From Pomphorhynchus laevis (Eukaryota > Acanthocephala > Palaeacanthocephala > Echinorhynchida > Pomphorhynchidae), in the NCBI GenBank assembly GCA_012934845.2, contig WNNJ02003619.1, positions 124,001 to 188,000 on the forward strand: DNA of 64,000 nt, in the 5' to 3' direction. Shown here piece after piece: positions 11,290 through 21,905 of the stretch. The stretch's first letter is position 1. Each line of letters begins with the position of its first letter. Below the pieces are notes generated by a model, which did not search any database, was not told where the DNA came from, and was given only the letters and a program-made list of their open reading frames with translations. The translations under genes and the position numbers were made by a program.

Positions 11290-11299
11290 AAACCGGTTA

Positions 11300-11875
11300 G
11301 GTTTATGAATATAAACTCTTTAATTTACTCATAAAGTGTATTTTTTTCGTTCCTTTAAAACTATCTAGTCCAACAGTTTCTTTTAATTATTTCTACAAAT
11401 AAAGACATACAATTTAGCACACTATATTAAAAATCCAACCGGTTAACGTTGATCCATTTGATTAGTACTATTTCAATAAGTGTATAATATACAAAGCGTA
11501 CTTTTATATTGTATTATATACAATATAATACAAATTTCCTCTGACGGAAATTTTTAAATTCATTAACTTAAACGATTTATATTGCTATATAAAAAATTTT
11601 GTTTGAAAGCATGCGAGAACTTTAAAAAATCCACTAATTATTTGTTTAAATTTAATCAAAGTATTTTGAATTTAAAGCAAGTGTATCCGTTTACCTTTTT
11701 ATTATGTAAACTTTTTACAAAAATTATTTTGGTACTTCGAAATTTTAGTAGTCGTAAAATTTTTAGTAAATTAAAACTATGATTAGTGATCAAGTTTGCA
11801 AAAATTGAAAATATTATCGTTATATTACAAAATATTATCAACAAAATATTAAAAATAAATTTAAACGAAAAGCGA
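11300..11875. other. AT-rich spacer, nothing recognised
   Basis: The overlapping open frames on both strands here are low-complexity AT-rich sequence without domain similarity. Confidence 0.4.
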
Positions 11876-11879
11876 AAAA

Positions 11880-12165
11880 ATTTCATAAATGGATAATAAA
11901 CAATTGGTATTAGAATAAGGAGCATTAGATAATCAAATTCATCAGAGGAAATACGTCATTAGCATGTATTTGCCCACGCTGCTATGGTGGATCAAGGAAT
12001 AGGTGCCGCAACTGATAGCATATCAGTTCCTCCTGATAACTTATATTCCTTATTGGAATACATCGTTTATTTTCATTAATCGATTCATAAAGATAGATAT
12101 TTATTTTAAATTTCAATTTTATATTAATATGAATTGTATTAAATATTACAACAATTATTAAATAA
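11880..12165 (+). mobile_element. Naiad-type Penelope-like 3' domain (copy B)
   Basis: Landmarks match copies D and E: GGTATTAGAATAAG, AAATACGTCATTAGCATG, ACGCTGCTATGG, CTGATAGCATATCAG, CTCCTGATAAC, TTCCTTATTGGAATAC. It runs tail to tail into copy C, which lies on the other strand. Their junction is in the AT-rich 3' tail near 12165. Confidence 0.75.
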
Positions 12166-12600
12166 TTGTTGAAATAAATTCATTTTAAATTCAAAAATTG
12201 AAATTTAAAATAAAAGTCAATGTTTATGAATCGACTAATAAATAAAAGACGCTGTATCATAAGGATTAGTTGTCAGGAAGAAATGCTATGCTATCAGGTT
12301 TCGGCGCGTATTCCTCGGCATAACATGGCAGCGGGGCCAAATATGCGTTAATGACGTATTATATGCTAATTATAACTACTTAAGAATAAGTCAGCTATAA
12401 TTGGGCTACTATTACCTACCATTGGAGGTAATATAGATGTCAATACTTTAAATAATTTTGATTTATTAAAATATTTAAGGATTCTATTAATTGAATTTTA
12501 TCCCTATACTTTTATTTACTTAATGATTTAAATTTTATTAAATAACCGTTATAGTTATTAAAAAAATATAAGTATATATTTTTCCGAATATATTAGAAAA
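12165..12600 (-). mobile_element. Naiad-type Penelope-like 3' end (copy C)
   Basis: Read on the minus strand, this has the end of the reverse transcriptase (plus-strand TAGCTGACTTATTC-like and ATTGGGCTACTATTACC-like codons, matching 44.0-44.2 kb). It is followed by the structured 3' domain (GGCCCCGCTGCCATG, GCCGAAACCTGATAGCATAG). It faces copy B tail to tail and copy D head to head. Confidence 0.75.
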
Positions 12601-13750
12601 ATTAATTAATATTATATTCGGAAAAATATATGCATATATATGTTATAAAAACTATAACGCCTATCTAACAAAAATTAAACCATCAAGTAAATATAAATAT
12701 ATTAATAAAATTGAATTATTAGAATCCTTAAATATTTTAATAAATCAAAATTATTTAAAGGTAGGGACATCTATATTTAGACAAATAAAATGTGTTCCAA
12801 ACGGTGGTAATAGTAGCCCAATTATAGCTGACTTATTTTTAAGCTTTATAGAATATGAATTTGTTCATAACTGTTTAAAAATAAATCTAAATAATATAAA
12901 GATATGAAATATTTGTTTTGATATATTGATGATATATGTGTATTTAATTCTAGCAATTTGTATTCAATAAGCGAATAAATTTATTCATGTAGCCTCATTC
13001 TTAATAAAACCAATATTAATGATAAAGAAGGTATATATCTTGATATGAGCATTAAATTAACATCAATTAAAACTACTTTTAATTTAAATCGTAAAGATGA
13101 CATATTTAAATTTACAAGCAACATATTTTTGCATGAGCATTCATGCAAAAATATAAAATATCATACATTAAATAATGAAATTTTAAGAATTGCAACAATT
13201 TATAACGATATTGGTATTTTTCAAAATCATTTAATTAACTTAAAAAGATGCATATTTTAAACTAAGTTACTATAAAAATACCATCAAACAAAAAATAGTA
13301 AAATATATAAATCAATACAATAATATTAAAAATAAATTTAAAATCATTATCCGAAATTTTTATGGATGGATAATAAATAATATAATTTGTATTAGAATAA
13401 GATACTATATAATCAAATTTCATTAGAGGAAATACGTCCTTAACACGTATTTGGCCCCGCTGATATGTTGGGTAGAGGAGATATGGGCCGAAACCTGATA
13501 GCATAGCAGTTCCTCCTGATGACTTCTAATTCTTATTCTGATACAACGTATGTTATTTATTAGTCAATTCATAAAAATGACTTTTATTTTAAATTTCAAT
13601 TATTTTATTTTTACTTGATTTAAATTATAGAAAATCTAAAAACAATAATTTATTTTATTATTTAATTAGTAAATTTTGATTTAGCATTATTATGTTTTGC
13701 TTATTTTATAATTGTATTAAATACGTAGACTCAGTTAGCTGATTTGATTT
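12600..13750 (+). mobile_element. Naiad-type Penelope-like RT end plus 3' domain (copy D)
   Basis: The plus strand encodes the last part of the same reverse transcriptase as 43542-44228. KIELLESLNILINQNYLK is followed by a GGNSSPIIADLFLSFIEYEF block, a YIDD active-site region near 12920, and then the block starting FNLNRKDDIFKFTSNIFLHE. The 3' domain (13387-13546) and the terminal sequence TACGTAGACTCAGTTAGCTG (near 13730) follow. Several frame breaks are evident. Its start faces copy C across an inverted AT-rich junction at 12585-12645. Confidence 0.8.
13387..13546 (+). ncRNA. Conserved structured 3' RNA domain of the Penelope-like element
   Basis: Outer stem 13387-13402 pairs with 13531-13546 (16 bp, one G-U). 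A hairpin pairs AAATACGT (13430-13437) with ACGTATTT (13445-13452). GGCCC (13453-13457) pairs with GGGCC (13495-13499). GCTG.TATG (13459-13467) pairs with CATAGCAG (13502-13509). The last two helices interleave, which makes a pseudoknot. The same pairings occur in copies A, B, C and E with sequence differences, so the fold is probably selected. The function is unknown; recognition by the element's own reverse transcriptase or a ribozyme are both possible. Confidence 0.6.
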
Positions 13751-13879
13751 ATTAAAAATCTACATGATTCTATTTACAATTGATAATGCTGACCAAATAT
13801 ATCGAAACTCATAGTGTAAGTTTTACTTCTCCACTATCTCGACCTTACAAACTTCGTAAGACAAGCTCATTCGATAAAT

Positions 13880-14560
13880 TACTGGAACAAATTCATATTC
13901 TAAAAAGCTTAAAAACAAGTCAGCTATAATTGGGATACTATTACCACGCAATGGAACACCTTTTACTTGTCTAAATATAGATGTCCCTACTTTTAAATAA
14001 TTTTAATTTATTAAAATATTTAAGGATTCTAATGATTCAATTGTATCCATATATTTATGTTTACTTGATGGCTTAATTTTTGTTAGATAAACGTTATAAT
14101 TATTATAATTATTATTATATTTTGTTGTTATTAATAAAAAATATCCATTGAAATCGCCCGCTCCGTCTCAGCATGTTTAAACGCAACTCGCTGACGCAAA
14201 AAACGGTGCAGTGCAGACGGATAGAAATAATTGTCGGCTGCATTTAGAAGATGTATATGAAAACGTTTTGTAATTTATTGGCTTCTTCTTTTACTAACGC
14301 TTCTTTAATATCTACTAAATCTAGATTTGTATAAAGCGTGCTAAAATCGTATGTATTTATATTTTCAAAAATTTATTCCTTTTGTCTGTTCTAAAAATTC
14401 TTTTGTAGAATTAATACTGAAATAGTGTTTTATTCCAGTATAAATTTCGATTACCATGCAATATTTTTTAAAGTGTGCTTTAATTACTTTAAGTATTTTA
14501 TTCATATAGACAGAAAGTGGTTTTAATGTACATTTAAATTAATAAGTTAGCAAAAATTAA
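13880..14560 (-). mobile_element. Naiad-type Penelope-like RT fragment (copy F)
   Basis: On the minus strand, 13890-14130 matches the YEF..SPIIADLF to KIELIESLNIL part of the reverse transcriptase. 14265-14550 matches the upstream part (LDLVDIKEALV-like, TYDFSTLYT, MNKILKVIKAHFKKYC). Between them, about 14135-14260 is unrelated and less AT-rich, probably a small insertion. No 3' domain is attached. Confidence 0.7.
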
Positions 14561-14564
14561 AAAT

Positions 14565-15600
14565 ATTACCGTTATATTTATATTTTTAGACAATCCACCA
14601 ATGATGAAAGCTTCACTGTCGTAAAGATATTGTAATAGTATAAATTCGTAATTTAAAATATATACATTTTATTTTTTAAACTAATATGTTTCGGTGTCGT
14701 CGCAATTCTTATGATTTCAGGTTTTGTGATTTTTTGTATTTCAGCTACAGTTGCTCAAATACTAATCACAAAGAAATACTTAAAACCTGATAATAAACTG
14801 GCTTACTTTGACCCTCAATTATATCTAGCGAATAAGTTCGTAACGAATAACGAGCATAAAGTTCGCAATTTGGAAACCGTTTGAATATTGCCTTTAACGA
14901 ATACGAATTTATTTGATATACTATAAAACTTTCAATTCAAATGGCAATTTGTATTTTTTAAAAAGAGCAAATTTCTTATTATTTTTGTTAATAATCTTTA
15001 ACTTAAAAGTAAACTTGATATCTAAAATATATACAATTAGATCGCTCAACAGTTCAGTTCCTGATCGAAAGATTTACCATCAATTGAAAGAACTAGGGTT
15101 TTAATCTTTTAGATTACAACATGAAATTTCTTAAAAATAATAATTTCATGTTAGTAATATTTAATTTTAAATAAACTTGAGATCTAAATTAATAAAATAG
15201 GATTGATCATGAAATGTTATCTTTCTTATCTTTTGCCCTAAAACGATAAAATACAAGTTGCCAAACTTCTTAGCGAATTAATAAGCCTTATTGCTATAGA
15301 AATACATTGCGCCGAGTTCATCAGACTTATCACCAGTAACTAAAATACAAATTCGTTTATGCGCATCACCTTATATGCATCTCCTGAGTAAAAGGTAATT
15401 TTAATTGCACCTAAATTAAGAACAACTATAAAGTAAGAACAACTATTGAAATACTTTACGAATAAAGTTATAAACGGTTTTAAAACCTTATGTAATAAAT
15501 ATACGAGGTCGATTTTAAACTGAAAACACAAGTTACTTTCATGATTCAATTACATGATTTTTTTAACAAAATATTATTTAAAATACAAGATTAACAAAGA
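14565..15600. other. AT-rich spacer, nothing recognised
   Basis: No feature could be supported here apart from scattered short hairpins. Confidence 0.4.
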
Positions 15601-15609
15601 TTTGGTTAT

Positions 15610-15805
15610 CTCCCTCAATGCATGGAACTACTTAAAGTTCCGAGCACTGAGGCAGCATTTCCGATCTGTATTGCCTGACTTACGCGCTGGATCAGATACG
15701 AACCGACTTCAGGATCTCTGCAGTGACGGCGCAGTAATTTTCCAAGCATTGAGAAGAAAGCTGATGCGTTCTGGCCCATCGCGCCCAACGTCTCAATAGT
15801 ATGAT
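15610..15805 (-). pseudogene. RLE-type retroelement C-terminus, scrap
   Basis: The minus-strand translation reads ETLGAMGQNASAFFSMLGKL, then DPEVGSYLIQRVSQAIQIGN and AASVLGT. This is the end of a widespread invertebrate retroelement protein whose C-terminus (ETLG..., QRxSxAIQRGNAASVLGT) follows a restriction-like endonuclease domain. The same ending is seen at 25.0-25.2 kb. Only about 55 codons remain. Confidence 0.7.
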
Positions 15806-15979
15806 AAAAATGGCTATAGATTAAAATTACATGATTAAAATAGCTATACAATTACCACATTATTACAGTGACTCGATATGAGTTTACAAAACTGACTATT
15901 AAAAATTCCAAAGAATCCGAAAAGGGTTATTAAAGGCTGTCAGATCCCAAGTTATCGAAAACAAAGGTGTAAGTATTTA

Positions 15980-16115
15980 ATTACAAATATTCAATATTTC
16001 GAGGGCACTACGGCACGTTATCTTCAGGGTTGTTTTAATTTGCTATATCAAGAAAATTAAAACAACCCTGAAGATGACGTGCCGTAGTGCCGTCGAAATA
16101 TTGGATTTTTGTAAT
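15980..16115. repeat. Fold-back element 1 with hammerhead-like core
   Basis: Arms 15980-16041 and 16054-16115 are 62 bp each with about four mismatches and a 12-base loop. The right arm on the plus strand reads CTGAAGA, an extra T, then a stem GACG..CGTC and GAAA, followed by TATT. This matches the hammerhead order with a two-base-pair stem III (AUAU). A GG/CC start of stem I is possible. The element is probably derived from a Penelope-like terminus. Confidence 0.7.
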
Positions 16116-16119
16116 ATTC

Positions 16120-17200
16120 CTGCTTCCTCGCCTTTATGTAATAATTCGGATTGGAAACGAATTTTCTCTAAAGGTGTAAGTGTATTTCGCCCTTTCTACA
16201 AAGAACAATCAGGATACAGAATGGAATTTAAATACTTTGATAAGGCTATTTAGTAATAGGGGATTTAAGCGATTTTTGCTTGCAATAGTATTGAACATTT
16301 AACATTAAAATTAATAAGATATATATGGTATACAATTCCATTAAATTGAGCTTGCTTTCTGTATTTTACGATATAGTTTTTACGTAAATATATTTCTTTA
16401 ATATTTCGCTAATATAAATATAATTAACAAAATCGGAAAATCAAGTTATTTTACATATTACAACCATTTATATATAAAATATTTATTAAAGCAGCAGATT
16501 ACAGTAGCGTAAATACAACTTGAAAAAACAAACAGTAATACTAAACAGATCATTTAGCTCAGAAAACGTTTTTAAAGCGTAATAAAGCTAAATTAATCTA
16601 ACCCTTTAACTAATTGCTTAATCTTTAAATATTTACATTTACCACTTTATTTTTATTTACTTTGCTTATTCAAATATTAAACTTGAACTTAACCTGGAAT
16701 CTTATCTTTAACAAAAGCAAACAAATTCTCTGCATTATCAGAAGTGGCAATAGTGTACGATCTTGAGGAAATAACTTTACTTTTAGAGTTTAAAAATATA
16801 CAAAATATTTATTTTATAATATCTTTAACGTATAATTCACTTACAAAAGTTTAATTTATAGGATAGAATATAATAATTAAACTTTAAACCCGATCAATAA
16901 ATATTATACAATAGAAGTAAAATAGGATGTTGCTCAGAGCTTCTATTTCTATCGAAAAAAAAGTAACATAAAAAGGCTTTTGATACATTGATGGAACTAT
17001 AATAATCCTACGAAACAAGAGTTCATACTGCATTTAGAAATTCCAAACATTTGCTAACTAACTTGTTTGATCTTGTTTGATCTTGCTAAAAAACAGAATA
17101 TAATGTGTATTGTTAAAAGTATAACCAAAGAGATCCACAACCTTTATTCGTAATTAACTAAAAGTACGAACTAAACATAGTTGGGCCTTCATGCATAAAA
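16120..17200. other. AT-rich spacer, nothing recognised
   Basis: No coding or repeat similarity was found. Confidence 0.4.
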
Positions 17201-17214
17201 GAGAAAAATATTTG

Positions 17215-17335
17215 TTAATTAATGAATTTTCAGAAATTCATTAATTTCCGAGAAAAAAGAGATTTGTTAATTAATGAATTAAAAAAAAGATTTGCTAATT
17301 TATGAAATTTCAGAAATTCATAAATTTCTAAAACG
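17215..17335. repeat. Pair of related hairpins
   Basis: AATTAATGAATTT, TCAG, AAATTCATTAATT forms a perfect 13-bp hairpin near 17219-17248. A diverged relative (AATTTATGAA ... TTCATAAATT) follows at about 17297-17326. They look like a duplicated unit whose second copy changed on both sides of the stem. Confidence 0.7.
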
Positions 17336-17535
17336 CAAAGGAATGCACCCTTTTTGATCAACAAATATATTATCATCTTTATTATATTATAAAGTTCAAG
17401 GGTTTTCACACATGAGTTCCTATATAGTTAGAAAATTTTTTCGAGTAGAAGGGTGTATAGGAGACAAAAACTTGTGATTTTAAGATGCTTAAATGATAAA
17501 TTTGTCCTTTAAACTAAAAATGCATGAAAAATCAT

Positions 17536-17627
17536 TGATATTTCGCTAGTAACTACTAGCATCTTCAGAAAATTAACTTTCTGGAGTTAATTTTCTGAAG
17601 ATGCTAGTAGTTACTAGCGAAATATCA
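17536..17627. repeat. Fold-back element 2 with the best hammerhead-like core
   Basis: Two perfect 43-bp arms (17536-17578 and 17585-17627) with a 6-base loop. On the plus strand the right arm plus its flank has stem I ATTTT (17590-17594) with AAAAT (17627-17631), CTGAAGA (17595-17601), one extra T, and stem II GCTAGTA with TACTAGC (17603-17609 and 17612-17618). GAAA (17619-17622) and TATC (17623-17626) follow. Every conserved hammerhead core position is present except for the extra unpaired base after A9. Predicted cleavage would follow C17626. Confidence 0.75.
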
Positions 17628-17639
17628 AAATGACTTTTC

Positions 17640-18330
17640 TTGTCGTTCAACTATACCTAAAAATGAATGATTTCAGAGAAAACATGGTTAAATATCCGTC
17701 CAGATAGCTATGATACAGCATGATTATGGTATCATAATGTATGACGCAATATGCCGAGCGCAGATAAATAAATGCGTCTAAATAAAAGATTTAAGATAGA
17801 AAAAAGCATCGCGCTTACAAGCCTACTAAGAATGAAGAAAATGATCAAACTGATAAAAAAATAATCCCGCAGACACATTTTGAATAGTATGAACAAGAAA
17901 GTCGAGGGGATGTACAAGGAAATTGAGCGGATGAGCGAATTCCAATCAAGAGGAACATCAACAAGAAAGGAACAGAGATGGTAATTTCTCGAAGAATTTG
18001 GAGTGTAGAGAAGAGAATTAGATGATCTTAAGGATAAAGGACAGAACGAAATTCATCGAAATATGGAAGATATAAGTATGAATGGGAATTGCGATGTAGT
18101 ACACGATGGGTCAGAAAAATCAAACGAAACTGGACACGACGGCTAATTGTGGGATGCCAAGAAAGATTGAAAGGATCCTGAGATATGTGATCAAAACGGC
18201 CGAGACAGAGGAAAACGCGAACTGTTGAGTTTACAATACGTTAGAGAGGTTGAATAGTAGTCTTGAAAGAGTTAGAAAACAGACTAAGGTAATAATCGAT
18301 TCGGAAAAATTAAAGGGGCGATAAAAGAGA
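17640..18330 (-). mobile_element. L2-like LINE reverse transcriptase 3' fragment
   Basis: The minus-strand translation IDYYLSLFSNSFKTTIQPL, then RIVNSTVRVF, GRFDH and further RFDEFRS-like blocks parallels the C-terminal part of the L2-like element at 38.9-39.2 kb (LDYCLNLFSNSPKSTLLPLQ, RIVNAAVRILFRLCRFDH). It is 5' truncated and has several frame breaks. It abuts the Gypsy fossil on its left-to-right side. Confidence 0.65.
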
Positions 18331-18369
18331 AAGACAGAATCGAAAATTGATTAACCTAAATCTTTTTCA

Positions 18370-21240
18370 TTGTCCATTACCGCTAGGATTATAAGGGATC
18401 GCATACGATGTAATCACGTTGTTTCGACTAAGAAAATTGCGAATTTCTCATGACAAAAAATGTTGATGTATCAAAGTGAAAACTTGAAGGAACTCCAAAT
18501 AGATAAAATAGTCCACATAAACAATCGATAATGGTAGTTGCTATTGTGTCTTTACAAGGCCAAGCCCATGGGAAGCGACTATATTCGTCGACAGCTGCAA
18601 ACATATAATGGTAAGTTGAAGTACTAGGAAGACGACCTTTGAAGTCCACTGGGATACTTGGTTGAGTCGACTTATCAATGTAGCATAAGCCGGCTTCCAA
18701 AATCGAGGCTTAACTTTTGAGCAAATTTCACATCGTGAAGTGGTTTGCGAACTTTATTAATCGAAGGGAGATTGTGAGATCTTACATAATGTCACAAGCG
18801 TGGTTCTTCAGAACCACGCTCAAGTCGCCAACGTTGCAGTTGATCATTTTTGATAGTACTTTTAATATTGTTTGAGAATAAATATGAAATTGACCTTTGA
18901 TCCGTTATAATTTGAGTGTCTACCAATGCGATAATGTCTCCATCGCCTTAAACTTTCGACGATTGCCAAAGCTTCGAGCTCTTCAGGAGATTTACGCTTT
19001 CTATGTTTATCTAATACCAAAAAAGATAACGCAAATGGACGGCAAACCTGACTTAATGTAACAAATAAAGCAAATCGAGAAACATCCGTTTCGACAACGA
19101 AAAGTGAATTCGGCGAAATGGCAATTTTACATGACTGAGCTAACGTAGTTATTAAGTCATTGAACGATTTTAAGACTTCATCTGACAGCGGAAAATACGA
19201 TGTTTCAGCAAGTGGTCAAATACGGTCAGAAAAGTTTAGTTTTCATTGTGAATAATTTAGTGAACATACCTATAATCCGTACAAGATTTTTTATCAGTCG
19301 GAGGTTTTATTAGCAATAAAGATTTCGGATTAGGTTCGCGCAGCAACTTTTTAATTTCCTCTTTGATAAATGAGTCATAGAATGTTGTTCGTCGTCCCGA
19401 CTGGGTTTGAATTAGGTTGCAATTAAGTGAAAGAGAATGAAATAAGCTCGGATTGGGCAAATGACAAGAACACATTGAAAATGTTTGTAAACAAATAGAA
19501 TGGTTAGCGCCTCAAAATGTATTTTTAAATCATTAAAGCGAGAGAGAAATAAATGACCAAGTATAACATAAGTATACATCGTGTCTAATACCAACAAATT
19601 CACATATTCAAGGGTTTGACCTTTTACTTTAATGGATGTAATACACATTCTAGTTATGTTACATGTATGTAAGTCCGACGCTAGATGAACAATCTCGTTA
19701 CAAGGACTTGTAAGAAGTTTGTAGAACTCAATTGCTTGTAGAGATATAAATTCACAAACACTTCCGATATCAATAGGGCGTTGAGTGGGTTCCCATTTAT
19801 TTTAACTGATATCATTACATTATTCAATGACGGTTTTATTGGACTGCAGAAAATGGTGGCTAGATCTACGTGATTTAGAGTATGCTTGCTTGAGAGAGTG
19901 GGAAATCAACATACTTTAGCGTAGTGATCTTGTTTACCGAAATTGTTGCACTTTATCAAACGAGCGGGACAATTGATTTTAACATATCATACACCTTCAC
20001 AGAAATAAGAGTTGTGTTGAATAAAATACACATACGGTACTTTACATTTCAAATTTCGTAGTTATCAGAACTTGTTTTGCATGAAGAAACTAATATAATT
20101 CTCAGAGCCGAATTGTTGAGTATAACGCAAGGCCTGAAATTCAGCGTGCTCGAAACTTTGACGAGTATTAAGTGCTTGTTCCATAGTAAGCGTACACTTT
20201 TCAACTTCTTTCGTTTGCCTGCTGATAGACAATAAGTGACGATTGTACACTGTTCTTTATGCTTTGTAAACATTAATCTCAGTTTTTCGAAGGCGGTCTA
20301 AAAGTTTCACAATCATCGCTACGCGAGTAAAGTGAACCACTAATCATGTTAATCAGTACATGAAGTTTTTATTCCTCGATTAACCTTTAACGACTAAGAG
20401 AAAGAATGTGAAGCGCTTTCTTTAATGTCTCCATTCATAGGTAACTTTTGCATTGTCCGGATCAATGTAAAGTGTTACAGGTCTAAGAAGTTTATCCATA
20501 AATTCATTCAATAAATTGTTGTAGAACAGTTGAGCTGATAAATGGCTTTATTGAATAAATCTACAAAGCATGACAAACAAATAACAAGCAAAGTCAAGTT
20601 TATAATAATCAATATTATATCAATCGCATTTACGGATGAAGAAGGAACATTCTCATTTTGGATTTGATCGAACTATAGAGCTTGATCCTTGATCTTCCAG
20701 TGATACAGCCATTTCAATTACCTGTTATATGTTGTTCTTGTTCGATTCTAGGATACGATGCGAATATATAACGAATGAATATCGTTAATGAAGGCAGTAA
20801 GAATATTATGTTTGCTCTATTTTCTAATTCAGACACATCACAAAATTGACTGGAAAACTCGCGTAAGGTTCGGACAAATTGTGTGATCGACTGCTGATTC
20901 GTCTGCTTGCAAGAATGTAATTTGTACCTCGAAAATAGAACATTAAGACACGTTTCGCGAATTTTCGATCTAATTTTTTAACTGCTCCTTGAAACGTTTC
21001 TTCTTTGGAAACTAATAGAACACTCAGAATACTATGTTTTCCGTCATCGTTCAAATAAGGTATAGCCGCAATGAATGAATTGAAACGTATCTGCCAACAT
21101 ATACAAGAATTAGACGAATTTACAGCATCTGTATCGATATCCATTATCCAAGGACTAAGGTACTTGTCCATTACAATTGCTTATTGAACTGTAATGAGCT
21201 GAAATCAATTGCAGAGAGGATACTAGGTTTTAATAAGCAA
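18370..21240 (-). mobile_element. Gypsy fossil with gag, protease, RT and integrase remnants
   Basis: Read on the minus strand in order: a gag-like start (MDKYLSPWIMDIDTD, near 21171), a gag body, a protease-end motif (YVILGHLFLSRF, near 19570), a weak RT/RNase H region (19.0-19.5 kb), and an integrase core (QPSIPVDFKGRLPSTS with VDEYSRFPWAWP, 18428-18700). The gag start aligns with that of the Gypsy fossil at 57 kb (MDKLLKPAILDALTDG), so the two are related lineages. It is an old, heavily broken copy. No clear LTR was recognised. Confidence 0.75.
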
Positions 21241-21244
21241 TCTA

Positions 21245-21900
21245 CAATCATTCAAAATATAAGGTTAATAAAACTGTAATGTTAATAATCAATATGCCAA
21301 TTTACGATATTCACTCCATTCAATAGTCTTTAAATATGAAGTCTTTATACTTCATATTTAAATTATTCATGGCTTCGATAAGCTTTCCGTTTGTTCCTAG
21401 TTTCTTTGAAATGTTTGAGGAGACATGTCGCAAAGGTCATAATCAATTCTATAATCAATATCTAGATTATCGTTCAGTGAACTATGTTATCAATCATGTT
21501 CTAGTCCATATATTTCGCCATTTGATTTTCTTGCTGTGTGCATTCATCGTCAGTTCTAGAATAATTATCATTACATGTTCGCTATTCAATTCAAATGGAG
21601 CTAATTTACTGGTTGAAACAGTTAGCTCTCCCCGTCTTTGGTTTTAATGGTAGCATATTGATGATTAGCTACTCGTAGATCAACAATGTCCACCTTATCG
21701 TCTTTCTATTTGGAAAGACGAAAATAGAGAGAAAGACGTCTTTCTCTCTATTTGGAGGAGTACTTCTTTTAGAATTGACAACCATTCCGGTAAAGGACAA
21801 GCCAGTTGCCGTTTATTACTAAATAAACGCTCATTAGGTGAACACTCGGTTACTGTACAAAACAAGGAACGAATACAGTGCAGTGCAGAAACGTAAGATC
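21245..21900. other. Unassigned stretch with strong palindromes
   Basis: An open frame of 103 codons (21336-21647, plus) has no similarity I recognise. Hairpin 21328-21361 has 13-bp arms. At 21722-21753 is a 32-bp perfect palindrome. Confidence 0.4.
21722..21753. repeat. 32-bp perfect palindrome
   Basis: Half-site AAATAGAGAGAAAGAC is followed at once by its exact reverse complement, with no spacer. A partial third copy of the half-site lies immediately to the left. Confidence 0.95.
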
Positions 21901-21905
21901 TAGTT

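Noticed and set aside
11656-11925. Small membrane protein (89 codons, hydrophobic)
   Set aside because: Phe/Ile/Leu-rich translation is what AT-rich DNA gives by chance. There is an equally long frame on the other strand and no homologue is recognised.
13387-13546. Hammerhead ribozyme in the Naiad-type 3' domain
   Set aside because: CTGATGA and CCGAAAC are both present, but in the reverse order and without a stem II joining them, so the hammerhead fold cannot be formed.
17732-17917. Membrane protein frame
   Set aside because: It overlaps L2-like RT remnants in another frame and is low complexity.
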